NCBI RefSeq assembly: GCF_003033885.1
Contig: NZ_CP024081.1
Location: 5,825,178-5,889,177, forward strand
Source: Pseudomonas rhizophila
Lineage (GTDB): Bacteria; Pseudomonadota; Gammaproteobacteria; Pseudomonadales; Pseudomonadaceae
Direction: 5' to 3'
Length of the DNA stretch: 64,000 nucleotides
The notes under the pieces were generated by a model. That model ran no database searches and was not told where the DNA came from. It saw nothing but the letters and a program-made list of their open reading frames with translations. Positions 18,507 to 27,347 of this stretch are shown here, piece after piece. Every line of letters starts with the position of its first letter. The first letter of the stretch is position 1. The position numbers and the translations under genes are program-made.

Positions 18507-18543
18507 TCCTGCGACTCTCTATTTGCGCAAAAAGCGAGCAAGT

Positions 18544-19332
18544 CTACACCCCTCGGCGGGGCAGGACAAAACTCAGCAGAAATAGCGCGGCGGCGCTGAC
18601 CACAATCGACGGCCCGGCCGGGGTGTCCTTGAACCACGATAGCGCCAGCCCGCCGCATACTGCGAGCATGCCCAGCAGGCTGGCGCCCAGGGCCATCTGC
18701 TCCGGGGAGCGGGCGTGCCGCTGTGCTGCGGCTGCCGGGATAATCAGCAAAGAAGTAATCAGCAATACACCGACGATTTTCATCGCCACGGCAATGACCA
18801 CCGCAATCAACAGCATCAACGCCAGCCGCAAACCCACCACGGGCAAGCCTTCGACCCGCGCCAGTTCCTCATGCACAGTAACCGCCAGCAACGGGCGCCA
18901 GAGCGCTACCAGCAGCAGCAGGACGGCCGCGCTGCCACCCAGGATCCACGAAAGATCCATGGGGCTGATGGCAAGCAGATCACCAAACAGGTAGGCCATC
19001 AGATCAATCCGCACGTCATGCATGAAGCTTAGTACCACTAGCCCGAGAGACAGGGTGCTGGGCGCCAGAATGCCCAGCAGCGTGTCGGACGCCAGCGGTT
19101 GACGCTGTTGCAGCGTCACCAGCAGCACCGCCAGCAACAGGCAGCCGACGGTCACCGCCACTGCGGGGCTGACGTCCAGCAAAAAGCCCAGGGCCACGCC
19201 CAGCAAGGCCGCGTGGGACAAGGTATCGCCGAAATAGGCCATGCGCCGCCAGACCACGAACGAGCCCAGGGGGCCGGCCACCATCGCGAGGGCCAGGCCT
19301 GCGAGCAGGGCGTACAACAGAAAATCAGCCAT
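18544..19332 (-). CDS. znuB: Zinc ABC transporter permease
   Basis: Inner-membrane permease of the high-affinity zinc importer, 262 residues. It is hydrophobic throughout, with the family start [20 protein letters not shown] and the conserved [15 protein letters not shown] loop. The open frame extends 23 codons upstream, but this ATG gives the family N-terminus and overlaps znuC by 8 nt. Last gene of zur-znuC-znuB. Confidence 0.94.
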   Translation of the reverse strand: MADFLLYALLAGLALAMVAGPLGSFVVWRRMAYFGDTLSHAALLGVALGFLLDVSPAVAVTVGCLLLAVLLVTLQQRQPLASDTLLGILAPSTLSLGLVVLSFMHDVRIDLMAYLFGDLLAISPMDLSWILGGSAAVLLLLVALWRPLLAVTVHEELARVEGLPVVGLRLALMLLIAVVIAVAMKIVGVLLITSLLIIPAAAAQRHARSPEQMALGASLLGMLAVCGGLALSWFKDTPAGPSIVVSAAALFLLSFVLPRRGV

Positions 19333-20107
19333 GCTTGCAGCCATCTCCATGAACATGGGTAGTAACAGACGAGTCGCTGACCACCGAACCATGCAGGTCA
19401 TGGGCGTGATCGTGATGGTGGTGATAAATCGCCAGGCTTTGTGCGTTCTTTCCGAACAGTTCGACGAATGCCGGATCGCCGCTGACCTGCTCGGGATGCC
19501 CGGAACAGCAGACGTGGCGATTGAGGCAGACCACCTGGTCAGTGGTGCTCATGACCAGGTGAAGGTCATGGGAAACCATCAGCACGCCGCAGCGGTGACG
19601 GTCGCGCAGGCGGGTGATCAGGCTGTACAGCTCGGCCTGACCGGCCACGTCGACCCCTTGTACGGGCTCGTCGAGCACCAGCAGCTCGGGTTCGCGCAGC
19701 AGAGCGCGAGCCAGCAACACGCGCTGCATTTCACCGCCGGAAACACTTTGTACCGGACTGTCGATCACCTGTTCGGCACCGACTTCGTTGAGCGCCGCCA
19801 GGGCCCGTGCGCGATCCACGCCAGGCACCAGGCGCAAGAAGCGCAGGACCGACAGGGGCAGCGTCGGGTCCACATGAAGCTTTTGCGGCATGTAACCGAC
19901 CCGCAGCTTCGGCTTGCGCCAGACGCTGCCGCTGTCGGGTTTGAGCAACCCCAGAACGGCACGCACCAGAGTCGTCTTGCCGGCGCCGTTGGGGCCGATC
20001 AGGGTGACGATCTGCCCCGGCTCGACGCTCAGGTAGATGTTATCCAGCACGCTCTGGCCGGCGAACGTCACGCCTACGTGCTCGAGACGGATCAACGCAT
20101 TGCTCAT
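19325..20107 (-). CDS. znuC: Zinc ABC transporter ATP-binding protein
   Basis: ATPase of the zinc importer, 260 residues, with Walker [10 protein letters not shown], signature VSGGEMQR and Walker B LLVLDEP. The C-terminus is unusually histidine-rich ([14 protein letters not shown], then [11 protein letters not shown]), which may bind zinc. The start at 20107 overlaps the zur stop by one base (TGATG); an ATG at 20122 inside zur is possible but less likely. Operon order zur-znuC-znuB. Confidence 0.94.
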   Translation of the reverse strand: MSNALIRLEHVGVTFAGQSVLDNIYLSVEPGQIVTLIGPNGAGKTTLVRAVLGLLKPDSGSVWRKPKLRVGYMPQKLHVDPTLPLSVLRFLRLVPGVDRARALAALNEVGAEQVIDSPVQSVSGGEMQRVLLARALLREPELLVLDEPVQGVDVAGQAELYSLITRLRDRHRCGVLMVSHDLHLVMSTTDQVVCLNRHVCCSGHPEQVSGDPAFVELFGKNAQSLAIYHHHHDHAHDLHGSVVSDSSVTTHVHGDGCKHG

Positions 20108-20589
20108 CAGGCCCCCTGGCAACCGGAGCAGAGCCCGACCACTTCGACGGTCTGGGTATCAACCACGAAACCCACTTCTTTGGCGCTGGCAACGATGGCA
20201 TCGCTGATGGACTTCTGCTCCAGCTCGATGGCTGCGTGGCATTCGCGACAGATCAGGAACTGGCCCTGGTGCGCGTGTTCCGGATGATTGCAGCCAACGA
20301 AGGCATTCAACGACGAGATGCGATGCACCAGGCCGTTTTCCAGCAGGAAATCCAGCGCCCGATAAACCGTGGGCGGCGCGGCGCGGCGGCCGTCCTGCTC
20401 ACTGAGCACCGCGAGTATGTCGTAGGCGCCCAGCGGCTTGTGGCTTTGCCAGACCAGCTCCAGCACGCGTCGACGCAAAGCGGTCAGGCGCAACCCTTGG
20501 CGCGCACAGATGGCGTCGGCCTCGGACAGCGCGGTGTGCACGCAGTGAGAATGGTCATGGGGACGACTGGCAAGGGGCGTAATAGGCAT
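20107..20589 (-). CDS. zur: Zinc uptake regulator (Fur family)
   Basis: Zinc-sensing repressor of 160 residues. It has an N-terminal winged helix ([40 protein letters not shown]) and a metal-binding C-terminal domain. Two CXXC pairs (CREC and CSGC) form the structural zinc site, and an N-terminal PHDHSHCVH stretch may also bind metal. First gene of zur-znuCB, divergent from znuA across a 66-bp gap that carries a Zur-box-like sequence, so it should control both transcripts. Confidence 0.94.
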   Translation of the reverse strand: MPITPLASRPHDHSHCVHTALSEADAICARQGLRLTALRRRVLELVWQSHKPLGAYDILAVLSEQDGRRAAPPTVYRALDFLLENGLVHRISSLNAFVGCNHPEHAHQGQFLICRECHAAIELEQKSISDAIVASAKEVGFVVDTQTVEVVGLCSGCQGA

Positions 20590-20615
20590 GGGCAGCGACG
20601 ATTTTAGTGAGAGAC

Positions 20616-20628
20616 GTTATTATGTTAC
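20616..20628. promoter_or_regulatory. Candidate Zur box between zur and znuA
   Basis: GTTATTATGTTAC, read as its complement GTAACATAATAAC, agrees with the GTTATANTATAAC Zur-box core at 9 of 12 defined positions. It lies 27 bp upstream of the zur ATG and about 28 bp upstream of the znuA start, the expected place for repression of both units. The comparison is with a remembered consensus. Confidence 0.5.
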
Positions 20629-20655
20629 CCGTTCTCGCCTCTCCGAGTGGTCATC

Positions 20656-21585
20656 GTGTCCCGAAATTTTTCGATCTTTGTCGCTTTTGTCGCCAGTTTT
20701 CTGCTGATCGGCCCGGCCCAGGCCGAAGTCAAAGTGCTTACCAGCATCAAGCCATTGCAACTGATTGCCGCCGCGGTGCAGGACGGCGTGGCGGTTCCTG
20801 AGGTCCTGCTGCCGCCCGGCGCTTCACCTCACCATTACGCCCTGCGGCCTTCCGACGTACGGAAGGTGCAGTCGGTGGATTTGCTCTACTGGATTGGCCC
20901 CGACATGGAAAGTTTCCTGCCGCGCGTGCTGAACGGTCGTACGTTGCCGTCCGTCGCGGTGCAGGATGTGCCCGGACTCAAGCTGCGTCACTTCGCCCAG
21001 GACAGTCATTCCCACGCCGAAGATGAGCATGACGCCGATGAGCATGATCACGACCATCGCCCCGGCACCATCGATGCCCATCTGTGGCTCTCGCCAACCA
21101 ATGCCCGGGTGATTGCCGCCAAGATGGCTGCCGACCTCAGCGCGGCCGATCCGGCCAATGCCAGCCGCTATCAAAGCAACCTCAAGGGTTTCAACCAGCG
21201 TCTCGATGCGCTGGATGCGCGTTTGAAGACCCGTCTGGCCGGCGTCGCGGGCAAGCCGTATTTCGTGTTCCACGAAGCGTTCGACTATTTCGAAGACCAC
21301 TACGGCCTCAAGCACGCCGGAGTTTTTGCCGTGGCCACCGAAGTCCAGCCCGGCGCCCAACACGTGGCGGCGATGCGCAATCGCTTGCAGGCCGTGGGCA
21401 AGACGTGCGTCTTCAGCGAACCGCCCCTGCGCCCGCGCCTGGCCGAAACCCTGGTGGCCGGGTTACCGGTGAAATTGGCGGAGTTGGATGCGCTGGGCGG
21501 CTATACCCCTGCGACGGCGCAAGGGTATGAGCAGTTGCTGGAGAAGTTGGGGAATGATCTGGCGGGGTGCCTGGAGTCGCTATAA
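20656..21585 (+). CDS. znuA: Zinc ABC transporter, periplasmic binding protein
   Basis: Captures zinc in the periplasm for ZnuBC. About 309 residues, with a signal peptide (MSRNFSIFVAFVASFLLIGP, cleaved after AQA) and the metal-site histidines in GASPHHYALRPSD, TIDAHLWLSP and FVFHEAFDYFEDHYG. A His/Asp-rich loop (HSHAEDEHDADEHDHDHR) is typical of zinc-specific ZnuA proteins. GTG at 20656 is chosen for its spacing from GAG and the family N-terminus; GTG at 20647 is possible. Divergent from zur. Confidence 0.93.
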   Translation: MSRNFSIFVAFVASFLLIGPAQAEVKVLTSIKPLQLIAAAVQDGVAVPEVLLPPGASPHHYALRPSDVRKVQSVDLLYWIGPDMESFLPRVLNGRTLPSVAVQDVPGLKLRHFAQDSHSHAEDEHDADEHDHDHRPGTIDAHLWLSPTNARVIAAKMAADLSAADPANASRYQSNLKGFNQRLDALDARLKTRLAGVAGKPYFVFHEAFDYFEDHYGLKHAGVFAVATEVQPGAQHVAAMRNRLQAVGKTCVFSEPPLRPRLAETLVAGLPVKLAELDALGGYTPATAQGYEQLLEKLGNDLAGCLESL

Positions 21586-21601
21586 CTGCCGAGCGCAAAC
21601 C

Positions 21602-21702
21602 CTGTGGCGAGGGAGCTTGCTCCCGCTCGGTTGCGCAGCGACCGCAAAATCTTAGGGCTGCTGCGCACGCACCCCAGCGGGAGCAAGCTCCCTCGCCACA
21701 GA
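21602..21702. repeat. REP pair (GTGGCGAGGGAGCTTGCTCC type), inverted
   Basis: CTGTGGCGAGGGAGCTTGCT (21602-21621) is followed by a GTTGCGCAGCGACC hairpin. The mirror unit AGCGGGAGCAAGCTCCCTCG ends with CCACAG near 21701. It fills the gap between the convergent znuA and thrB stops. Confidence 0.85.
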
Positions 21703-21716
21703 GGCATTCAGTTGCG

Positions 21717-22667
21717 TCAGAGGGCGAACGGCAACATCGCACTGACCGTCTGCCGCTGCGCCAGGCGCTGCTGAAACTCCATTGGATCGTGGATCAGTAC
21801 ATCCTGCCCGGCAAAAGACTCGGCGGCGATCAACCGTGACAGCCAGAAGCGCACGCATGCCACGCGCAGCATCGTCGGCCATGACTCGGCCTCGGCAGCG
21901 GTGAATGGGCGCAGCGCAGCATAAGCCCCCAACAAGGCCCGCGTCCGTGGGCCATCGAGCACACCGTTGTCATCCGAACACCAGTCGTTCAGGGCGATGG
22001 CAACGTCATACAGCATTGGCCCGGAGCAGGCGTTATAAAAGTCGATCAGCCCGGTCAGGTGTGTGCCCTCGAACATCGCATTGTCGCGGAACAGGTCCGC
22101 GTGGATGTTGGCCCGGGGCAGCGCCAGAATTTTTTCCTTCTGTTGGGCGATTTCATCCAGCGCAGCCTCCAGCAACCGACGGGGTTCGGCATCCAGGTGC
22201 GACAACAGCTTCGCGCCCTCCTCCTGCATCCAGTCCAGGCCGCGATCAGTCTTGCGCTTGATCATGTTGTTCTTGGTCGCCAGGTGCAGATGGGCCAGTA
22301 ACTCCCCCACCTGGGCGCAATGCTGTGCGTTGGCCTGCTTGATGTGCTTGCCGGCCAGGCGCGGTTGCAGCAGCGCCGGCTTGCCAGCCAGTTCTCGCAG
22401 CGCAACGCCGTCGGTGGTACGCAAGGCGTAAGGCACCGGCAGGTCGGCGTCATGCAGTACATCCAACAGCTCGATGAAGAAGGGCATTTCCTGCACCGGG
22501 CCGCGTTCCACCAGGGTCAGGACAAATTCACCCTGCTCCAGGCTGATAAAAAAATTGGTGTTTTCGCTGCCGGCGGCGATCCCCTGGAAATCAAGCAGGC
22601 GGCCGAGCCCATAAGGGGCGAGAAAGGTTTCCAGCTCGGGCCGAGCCAGGGGAGTGAACACAGACAT
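21717..22667 (-). CDS. thrB: Homoserine kinase
   Basis: Phosphorylates homoserine in threonine biosynthesis. At 316 residues it belongs to the APH/choline-kinase-fold class of homoserine kinases used by Pseudomonas, not the GHMP class of E. coli. Visible motifs are the N-terminal GIAAGSENTNFFISLEQGEF nucleotide loop, the Brenner-like catalytic IHADLFRDNAMF and the metal site LIDFYNAC. It precedes the DUF2782 gene and polA, as in P. aeruginosa. Confidence 0.93.
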   Translation of the reverse strand: MSVFTPLARPELETFLAPYGLGRLLDFQGIAAGSENTNFFISLEQGEFVLTLVERGPVQEMPFFIELLDVLHDADLPVPYALRTTDGVALRELAGKPALLQPRLAGKHIKQANAQHCAQVGELLAHLHLATKNNMIKRKTDRGLDWMQEEGAKLLSHLDAEPRRLLEAALDEIAQQKEKILALPRANIHADLFRDNAMFEGTHLTGLIDFYNACSGPMLYDVAIALNDWCSDDNGVLDGPRTRALLGAYAALRPFTAAEAESWPTMLRVACVRFWLSRLIAAESFAGQDVLIHDPMEFQQRLAQRQTVSAMLPFAL

Positions 22668-22727
22668 GGTTAAAAACTGCCAGTACGGGCGCCCATCAGC
22701 GAGCGCCGGTTGAAGTCGAGAGCGGTA

Positions 22728-23015
22728 TTACCACTCAAAGATTTTCCACGATGGAATCAGCATATCCGGCTGATCCGAGCGGATGAAATTCCCGTCGCTG
22801 CCATCGGCACGGACCAGGAAATAAGGCTTGCCGTTCTTGGGCGTGACCTTGATCGCGTACAGAAAGCCGTTTTGCCGGTACTCCTGAATGGTCCTATCGC
22901 CTTCGGTGCGGATGGTGACATCCGGGTCCGCCGAGGGGGCGTCGTCCGCCGCCATGACGGCCAGCGGGGTGATTGCAAACAAGCCAGCCAGTAACAGGCG
23001 ATTTAGTGTACGCAT
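22728..23015 (-). CDS. DUF2782 periplasmic protein
   Basis: A 95-residue protein with a signal peptide (MRTLNRLLLAGLFAITPLAV, cleaved near VMA-AD) and a small domain with the DUF2782 pattern (TIQEYRQNGFLYAIKVTPKN then GKPYFLVRADGSDG). Function unknown. It is conserved next to polA in pseudomonads, divergent from polA by 74 bp and 60 bp upstream of thrB on the same strand. Confidence 0.85.
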   Translation of the reverse strand: MRTLNRLLLAGLFAITPLAVMAADDAPSADPDVTIRTEGDRTIQEYRQNGFLYAIKVTPKNGKPYFLVRADGSDGNFIRSDQPDMLIPSWKIFEW

Positions 23016-23089
23016 GATAACCTTGTCCCTTTGTCGTCAACGGTCCCGCTATTCTAGCCCCGGACCCGCCGAAAAGGTTGATCCTGCTC

Positions 23090-25858
23090 ATGAGCCAAGC
23101 CCCCCTCGTCCTGGTGGACGGTTCTTCTTATCTTTATCGCGCCTTTCACGCGCTACCACCGTTGACCACCTCCAAAGGCCTGCCGACAGGCGCGGTCAAG
23201 GGCGTGCTGAACATGCTCAAGAGCCTGCGCAAACAGTATCCGGACAGCCCGTTCGCCGTGGTGTTCGATGCCAAGGGTGGGACCTTTCGCGATGAGCTGT
23301 ACGCCGAATACAAGGCCAACCGCCCCAGCATGCCCGACGACATGCGCGTGCAGATTGAGCCGCTGCATGCCAGCGTCAAGGCCCTGGGCTTCCCGCTGCT
23401 GTGCGTGGACAACGTCGAAGCCGATGACGTGATCGGCACCCTGGCCCGCAGCAGCGCCGCAGCCGACCGTCCGGTGGTGATCTCCACCGGCGACAAAGAC
23501 ATGGCGCAACTGGTTGACGGGCACATTACCTTGGTCAACACCATGACCGGTAGCGCCCTGGACGTGGCTGGCGTGAAGGAGAAGTTTGGCGTCGCTCCGG
23601 AGCAGATCATCGATTATCTGGCACTGATGGGCGATTCTTCCGACAACATTCCCGGTGTTCCGGGAATCGGTCCGAAGACCGCCTCGGGCCTGCTGGTGGG
23701 CGTCAATGGCGGCCTGACCGAGCTGTATGCGCAACTGGACATCGTCGCCACCTTGCCGATTCGTGGCGCCAAGACCCTGGCCGCCAAACTCGAAGAACAC
23801 AAGGAAATGGCCCTCCTCTCCTACGAGCTGGCGACCATCAAGACCGACGTGCCGTTGGATGTCGGTCTCGACGACCTGCAAATGGGCCAGCCGGATCACG
23901 AGAAACTCGCCGAGCTGTATACGTTGCTGGAGTTCAAGAGCTGGTTCGAAGAAAACCAGCGCGATGCCAAGCGTGCCGGTCAGGAGATCGTCGAAGCTGC
24001 CGACGAACAACCCGGCGCCGCTGAGGCCAAGTACGAGATCATTCTCGACCAGGCACGTTTCGACGCCTGGCTCGCCAAGCTTGAACAGGCGCCGCTGTTT
24101 GCTTTCGTCACCGAAACCAATGGTAACGACGCCCAGCATGCGCAACTCGTAGGGTTGTCGTTTGCCGTCGCGCCCTTTGAGGCGGCCTACGTTCCCTTGA
24201 CCCATTCCTACATGGGCGTGCCGGAGCAACTGGATCGCGACACGGTGCTCAAGGCGCTCAAGCCATTGCTGGAGAACCCGAACAAGCTCAAGGTCGGCCA
24301 GCATGCCAAATTCGAAACCAACATCCTGGCCAACTGCGCCATCGGTGGTGATCAAAACAACGGCATTCTTGTGCAAGGCATTGCCTTCGACACCATGCTT
24401 GAGTCCTACGTACTGGACTCCACAGCAACCCGTCACGACATGGACAGCCTGGCGCTCAAGTACCTGGGACAAAGCAAGACCGATATCCAGGACATCGCCG
24501 GCAAAGGCGTCAAACAGCTGACCTTTGACCAGATTGCCCTGGAACTGGCCGGCCCTTACGCCGCCGAAGATGCGGACGTGACTTTCCGCCTGCACCAGGC
24601 CTTGCAGGAAAAACTGGCTGCCACGCCAAGTCTGGGCAAGGTGCTCAACGAAATCGAAATGCCGCTGATGCCGGTCCTGGCACGCATTGAGCGCCAGGGT
24701 GCGCTGGTCGATGCCAACCTGCTGGGGGTGCAGAGCGTTGAGTTGGGCGAGAAGCTCGTGGCTCTGGAACGCGAGGCATTTGCCATCGCCGGGGAGGAAT
24801 TCAACCTGGGTTCACCCAAGCAACTGGGGGTGATCCTCTACGAAAAACTTGGCTTACCGGTGCTCAGCAAAACCGCCAAGGGCCAGGCGTCTACCGCCGA
24901 AGCGGTGCTGGCCGAGCTGGCCGAGCAGGATTATCCGCTGCCCAAGGTATTGATGCAGTACCGCTCGCTGAGCAAGCTCAAGAGCACCTACACCGACCGC
25001 CTGCCAGAGCAGATCAACAGCCGCACGGGCCGCGTCCATACCAATTATCAGCAAGCGGTCGCCGCTACCGGGCGACTGTCCTCGATCGACCCCAACCTGC
25101 AGAACATTCCGATTCGCACCGCCGAAGGCCGCAGGATTCGTCAGGCATTCGTTGCGCCGAAAGGCTACAAGCTGCTGGCGGCGGACTACTCGCAGATCGA
25201 ACTGCGGATCATGGCGCACCTGGCCAAGGATGAAGGCCTGCTCCACGCCTTCCGCAATAATCTGGATGTGCACCGGGCCACCGCCGCCGAGGTTTTCGGC
25301 GTAGAGCTGGACGCCGTCACTCATGACCAGCGCCGCAGCGCCAAGGCGATCAACTTCGGCCTGATCTACGGCATGAGTGCTTTCGGTCTGGCCAAGCAGA
25401 TCGGTGTGGATCGCAAGCAGTCCCAGGCTTACATCGACCGCTACTTTGCCCGCTACCCAGGCGTACTGGCCTACATGGAGCGCACTCGTGCCCAGGCAGC
25501 CGAGCAAGGTTACGTCGAAACCATTTTCGGGCGTCGGTTGTACCTGCCGGATATCAACGCGAAAAATCCGGCTTTGCGCAAAGGCGCAGAACGCACGGCC
25601 ATCAACGCGCCGATGCAGGGCACTGCGGCAGATATCATCAAGAAAGCCATGGTGGCGGTTGATCGCTGGCTGACTGCGTCGGGGCTGGATGCCAAGGTCA
25701 TCCTGCAGGTCCACGACGAATTGGTGCTGGAGGTGCGCGAGGATCTGGTCGACCAGGTGCGCGAGGAAATTCGCCAGCACATGAGTGCCGCCGCCACGCT
25801 GGATGTGCCGCTCCTGGTGGAAGTGGGCGTGGGCAATAACTGGGATGAGGCGCACTGA
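23090..25858 (+). CDS. polA: DNA polymerase I with altered 3'-5' exonuclease site
   Basis: Replication and repair polymerase of 922 residues. Domains: 5'-nuclease (about 1-290; LMGDSSDNIPGVPGIG), 3'-5' exonuclease (about 315-510) and polymerase (about 530-922) with motif A DYSQIELRIMAHL, motif B RRSAKAINFGLIYG and motif C QVHDELVLEV. In the proofreading domain the ligands equivalent to E. coli Asp355 and Asp424 read Val340 (FAFVTETNG) and Glu409 (AKFETNIL); Glu342, Tyr490 and Asp494 are kept. About eight extra residues follow Glu409 (GGDQNNGILVQ region). ATG at 23090 gives the family start MSQAPLVLVDGSSYLYRAF; an upstream TTG is ignored. Confidence 0.96.
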   Translation: MSQAPLVLVDGSSYLYRAFHALPPLTTSKGLPTGAVKGVLNMLKSLRKQYPDSPFAVVFDAKGGTFRDELYAEYKANRPSMPDDMRVQIEPLHASVKALGFPLLCVDNVEADDVIGTLARSSAAADRPVVISTGDKDMAQLVDGHITLVNTMTGSALDVAGVKEKFGVAPEQIIDYLALMGDSSDNIPGVPGIGPKTASGLLVGVNGGLTELYAQLDIVATLPIRGAKTLAAKLEEHKEMALLSYELATIKTDVPLDVGLDDLQMGQPDHEKLAELYTLLEFKSWFEENQRDAKRAGQEIVEAADEQPGAAEAKYEIILDQARFDAWLAKLEQAPLFAFVTETNGNDAQHAQLVGLSFAVAPFEAAYVPLTHSYMGVPEQLDRDTVLKALKPLLENPNKLKVGQHAKFETNILANCAIGGDQNNGILVQGIAFDTMLESYVLDSTATRHDMDSLALKYLGQSKTDIQDIAGKGVKQLTFDQIALELAGPYAAEDADVTFRLHQALQEKLAATPSLGKVLNEIEMPLMPVLARIERQGALVDANLLGVQSVELGEKLVALEREAFAIAGEEFNLGSPKQLGVILYEKLGLPVLSKTAKGQASTAEAVLAELAEQDYPLPKVLMQYRSLSKLKSTYTDRLPEQINSRTGRVHTNYQQAVAATGRLSSIDPNLQNIPIRTAEGRRIRQAFVAPKGYKLLAADYSQIELRIMAHLAKDEGLLHAFRNNLDVHRATAAEVFGVELDAVTHDQRRSAKAINFGLIYGMSAFGLAKQIGVDRKQSQAYIDRYFARYPGVLAYMERTRAQAAEQGYVETIFGRRLYLPDINAKNPALRKGAERTAINAPMQGTAADIIKKAMVAVDRWLTASGLDAKVILQVHDELVLEVREDLVDQVREEIRQHMSAAATLDVPLLVEVGVGNNWDEAH

Positions 25859-25913
25859 GTCTCAACTGCTGAAATTGCGGGGACCTGTGTGGGTCAGGGA
25901 TATATGGTAGGCC

Positions 25914-25940
25914 CTGTGGCGAGGGAAATCCCCTCGCCAA
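25914..25940. repeat. Short REP-like palindrome
   Basis: CTGTGGCGAGGGAAATCCCC then TCGCCAA: a single GGCGAGGG/CCCTCGCC hairpin of the second REP family, 55 bp after the polA stop. Confidence 0.65.
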
Positions 25941-25998
25941 ATCGAATCCTGGCCTCATTAGTTCGGAAAATTCCTAAGGTTATTTCCAAAAATAATCT

Positions 25999-26026
25999 GA
26001 ACTAAAACCGTGAATTGCTACTCAGA
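25999..26026 (+). promoter_or_regulatory. Sigma-22 (AlgU/RpoE)-like promoter of the polA-engB sRNA
   Basis: GAACTA (25999-26004), a 17-bp spacer and TCAGA (26022-26026) match the AlgU consensus GAACTT-N16/17-TCTGA at five of six and four of five positions. Transcription would start near 26032-26034, giving an RNA of about 130 nt to the terminator at 26120-26163. Confidence 0.55.
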
Positions 26027-26032
26027 GTTTCT

Positions 26033-26163
26033 GAAAGGCTGGTGAAGCCCTTCAATGCTCCTATGTTGTGTTAAGTGTTGGCAGATATCTGGACCCCGCC
26101 CTAGCGGTCCGGAACTTGGACCCCGAACTTCCCCCTCCCCATACGAAGTCCGGGGTTTTTTTT
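26033..26163 (+). ncRNA. ersA: Probable ErsA small RNA (Spot 42 position)
   Basis: The sequence between polA and engB has no credible protein frame but has sRNA architecture: an AlgU-like promoter, about 85 nt of RNA with a GGACC/GGTCC hairpin (26091-26110), then a terminator stem ACCCCGAACTT/AAGTCCGGGGT whose loop is the C-rich CCCCCTCCCC, ending in T8. In P. aeruginosa the Hfq-dependent, sigma-22-controlled sRNA ErsA lies between polA and engB, syntenic with enteric spf, and is about 130 nt long. Position, promoter and length agree; the 5' end is an estimate. Confidence 0.65.
26120..26163 (+). terminator. Intrinsic terminator of the polA-engB sRNA
   Basis: Stem ACCCCGAACTT (26120-26130) pairs with AAGTCCGGGGT (26146-26156) with one mismatch, a 15-nt C-rich loop and T8 at 26156-26163. 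The T-run is on the plus-strand side only, so it ends the sRNA or polA transcript and not engB. Confidence 0.85.
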
Positions 26164-26177
26164 GCCCGCGATTTGGC

Positions 26178-26819
26178 TTATTCCGCCTCTTCGCTGCCCT
26201 TGTCTGCCAATTCCATCCAGTCGGCCAATACAGTGTAGGCCTCTTCCAGGCCCATGCGCTTGGACGCCGAGAACAACTGGATGGTGATCGTCTCGCCCCA
26301 CCCTTTGCGAATTTCCGACTGCACTTTGAGCAGGGTGTTCTTGGCTGCGCCGTAGGTGAGCTTGTCTGCCTTGGTCAGCAGGATGTGCATCGGCATGCCG
26401 CTGGCGACAGCCCAGTCGAGCATCAGCAGATCGAAGTCGGTCATCGGATGGCGGATGTCCATCATCAGAATCAAGCCTTTCAAACTCTCGCGGCTGCCCA
26501 GATAGGCTTCCAAATGGCGCTGCCAATGCTGCTTGAGCGGAATCGGTACTTTCGCGTAGCCGTAGCCGGGCAGGTCGACCAAACGGCGTTCATCGTCTAG
26601 CTTGAAGAAGTTCAAGAGCTGCGTGCGGCCCGGAGTTTTCGAGGTGCGTGCCAGGCTTGCATGGGTCAGGGTGTTCAGCGCGCTGGATTTACCGGCATTG
26701 GAACGCCCGGCGAAAGCCACTTCAAAGCCTTCGTCGTCGGGGCATTGATCGACTTTGGCGGCGCTGAGCATGAAGGTGGACTGTTGGCACAGGCCAAGGA
26801 TGGGGTTCTTCAGTTGCAT
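26178..26819 (-). CDS. engB: Ribosome biogenesis GTP-binding protein EngB/YsxC
   Basis: Essential-type GTPase needed for 50S ribosomal subunit assembly, about 213 residues. G-motifs: G1 [10 protein letters not shown]3 [11 protein letters not shown]4 LLTKADKL. The frame is open further upstream, but the ATG at 26819 ([20 protein letters not shown]) gives the family N-terminus. It converges with polA and the sRNA, and is divergent from the cytochrome genes. Confidence 0.93.
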   Translation of the reverse strand: MQLKNPILGLCQQSTFMLSAAKVDQCPDDEGFEVAFAGRSNAGKSSALNTLTHASLARTSKTPGRTQLLNFFKLDDERRLVDLPGYGYAKVPIPLKQHWQRHLEAYLGSRESLKGLILMMDIRHPMTDFDLLMLDWAVASGMPMHILLTKADKLTYGAAKNTLLKVQSEIRKGWGETITIQLFSASKRMGLEEAYTVLADWMELADKGSEEAE

Positions 26820-26869
26820 GGGATTTCCGATGTGGGTGGCGTCGGGAATGGACGCGGCAAGCTGTGTCG

Positions 26870-26898
26870 TTTCCGTTTCAGTGACGCCAGTATATAAT
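26870..26898 (+). promoter_or_regulatory. Candidate sigma-70 promoter for the cytochrome genes
   Basis: A perfect TATAAT (26893-26898) lies 17 bp after a weak TTTCCG, about 112 bp upstream of the cytochrome c5 start. The -35 match is poor, so confidence rests on the -10 box and location. Confidence 0.35.
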
Positions 26899-27010
26899 GC
26901 CGCAGATTTTGTGTGCGCTTTGTCCCAGCGTAGGATGAAGCTCACGGGAGCGACCGACTGAAATTGCGCACTAGAACGCAGCTCGCTCTCAACCCTGAAA
27001 AGGTCGTTTT

Positions 27011-27301
27011 ATGACGAAATGGCTGCTAGCTGCCGGTGTCTTGATGCCGCTTTACAGCGCTCAGGCTACACAGGATCCGGAAGCTGTGTACAACCGTGTT
27101 TGTGGTGCCTGTCATTCCGGCCAACTCCCCATGGCACCCCGCAAGGGTGATCAGGAAGCTTGGACGCCGAGGTTGGCGAAAGGTATGGAGACGCTGGTGC
27201 AACACGTGACCCAGGGTTTCAAGGCGATGCCGCCGCGTGGTTTGTGCATGGACTGCAGTGCCGAGGATTACCGAGCCATCATCCAGTGGATGAGCGAGTA
27301 A
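27011..27301 (+). CDS. Cytochrome c5 family protein
   Basis: Periplasmic monohaem electron carrier of 96 residues. A signal peptide (to about residue 19) is followed by the haem-attachment motif CGACH (residues 31-35) and the axial-Met region FKAMPPRGLCMDCS. The second cysteine pair CMDC is the disulfide typical of cytochrome c5. It precedes cytochrome c4 by 46 bp and is probably co-transcribed with it. Confidence 0.9.
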   Translation: MTKWLLAAGVLMPLYSAQATQDPEAVYNRVCGACHSGQLPMAPRKGDQEAWTPRLAKGMETLVQHVTQGFKAMPPRGLCMDCSAEDYRAIIQWMSE

Positions 27302-27347
27302 ACCCGGTCCATAACTCTTTAACCCTTAGCCGTAGTTGGATTAGCTG

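Noticed and set aside
23153..24595. 480-codon minus-strand open frame inside polA
   Set aside because: Antisense to well-conserved polA codons, a consequence of high GC; composition is not protein-like.
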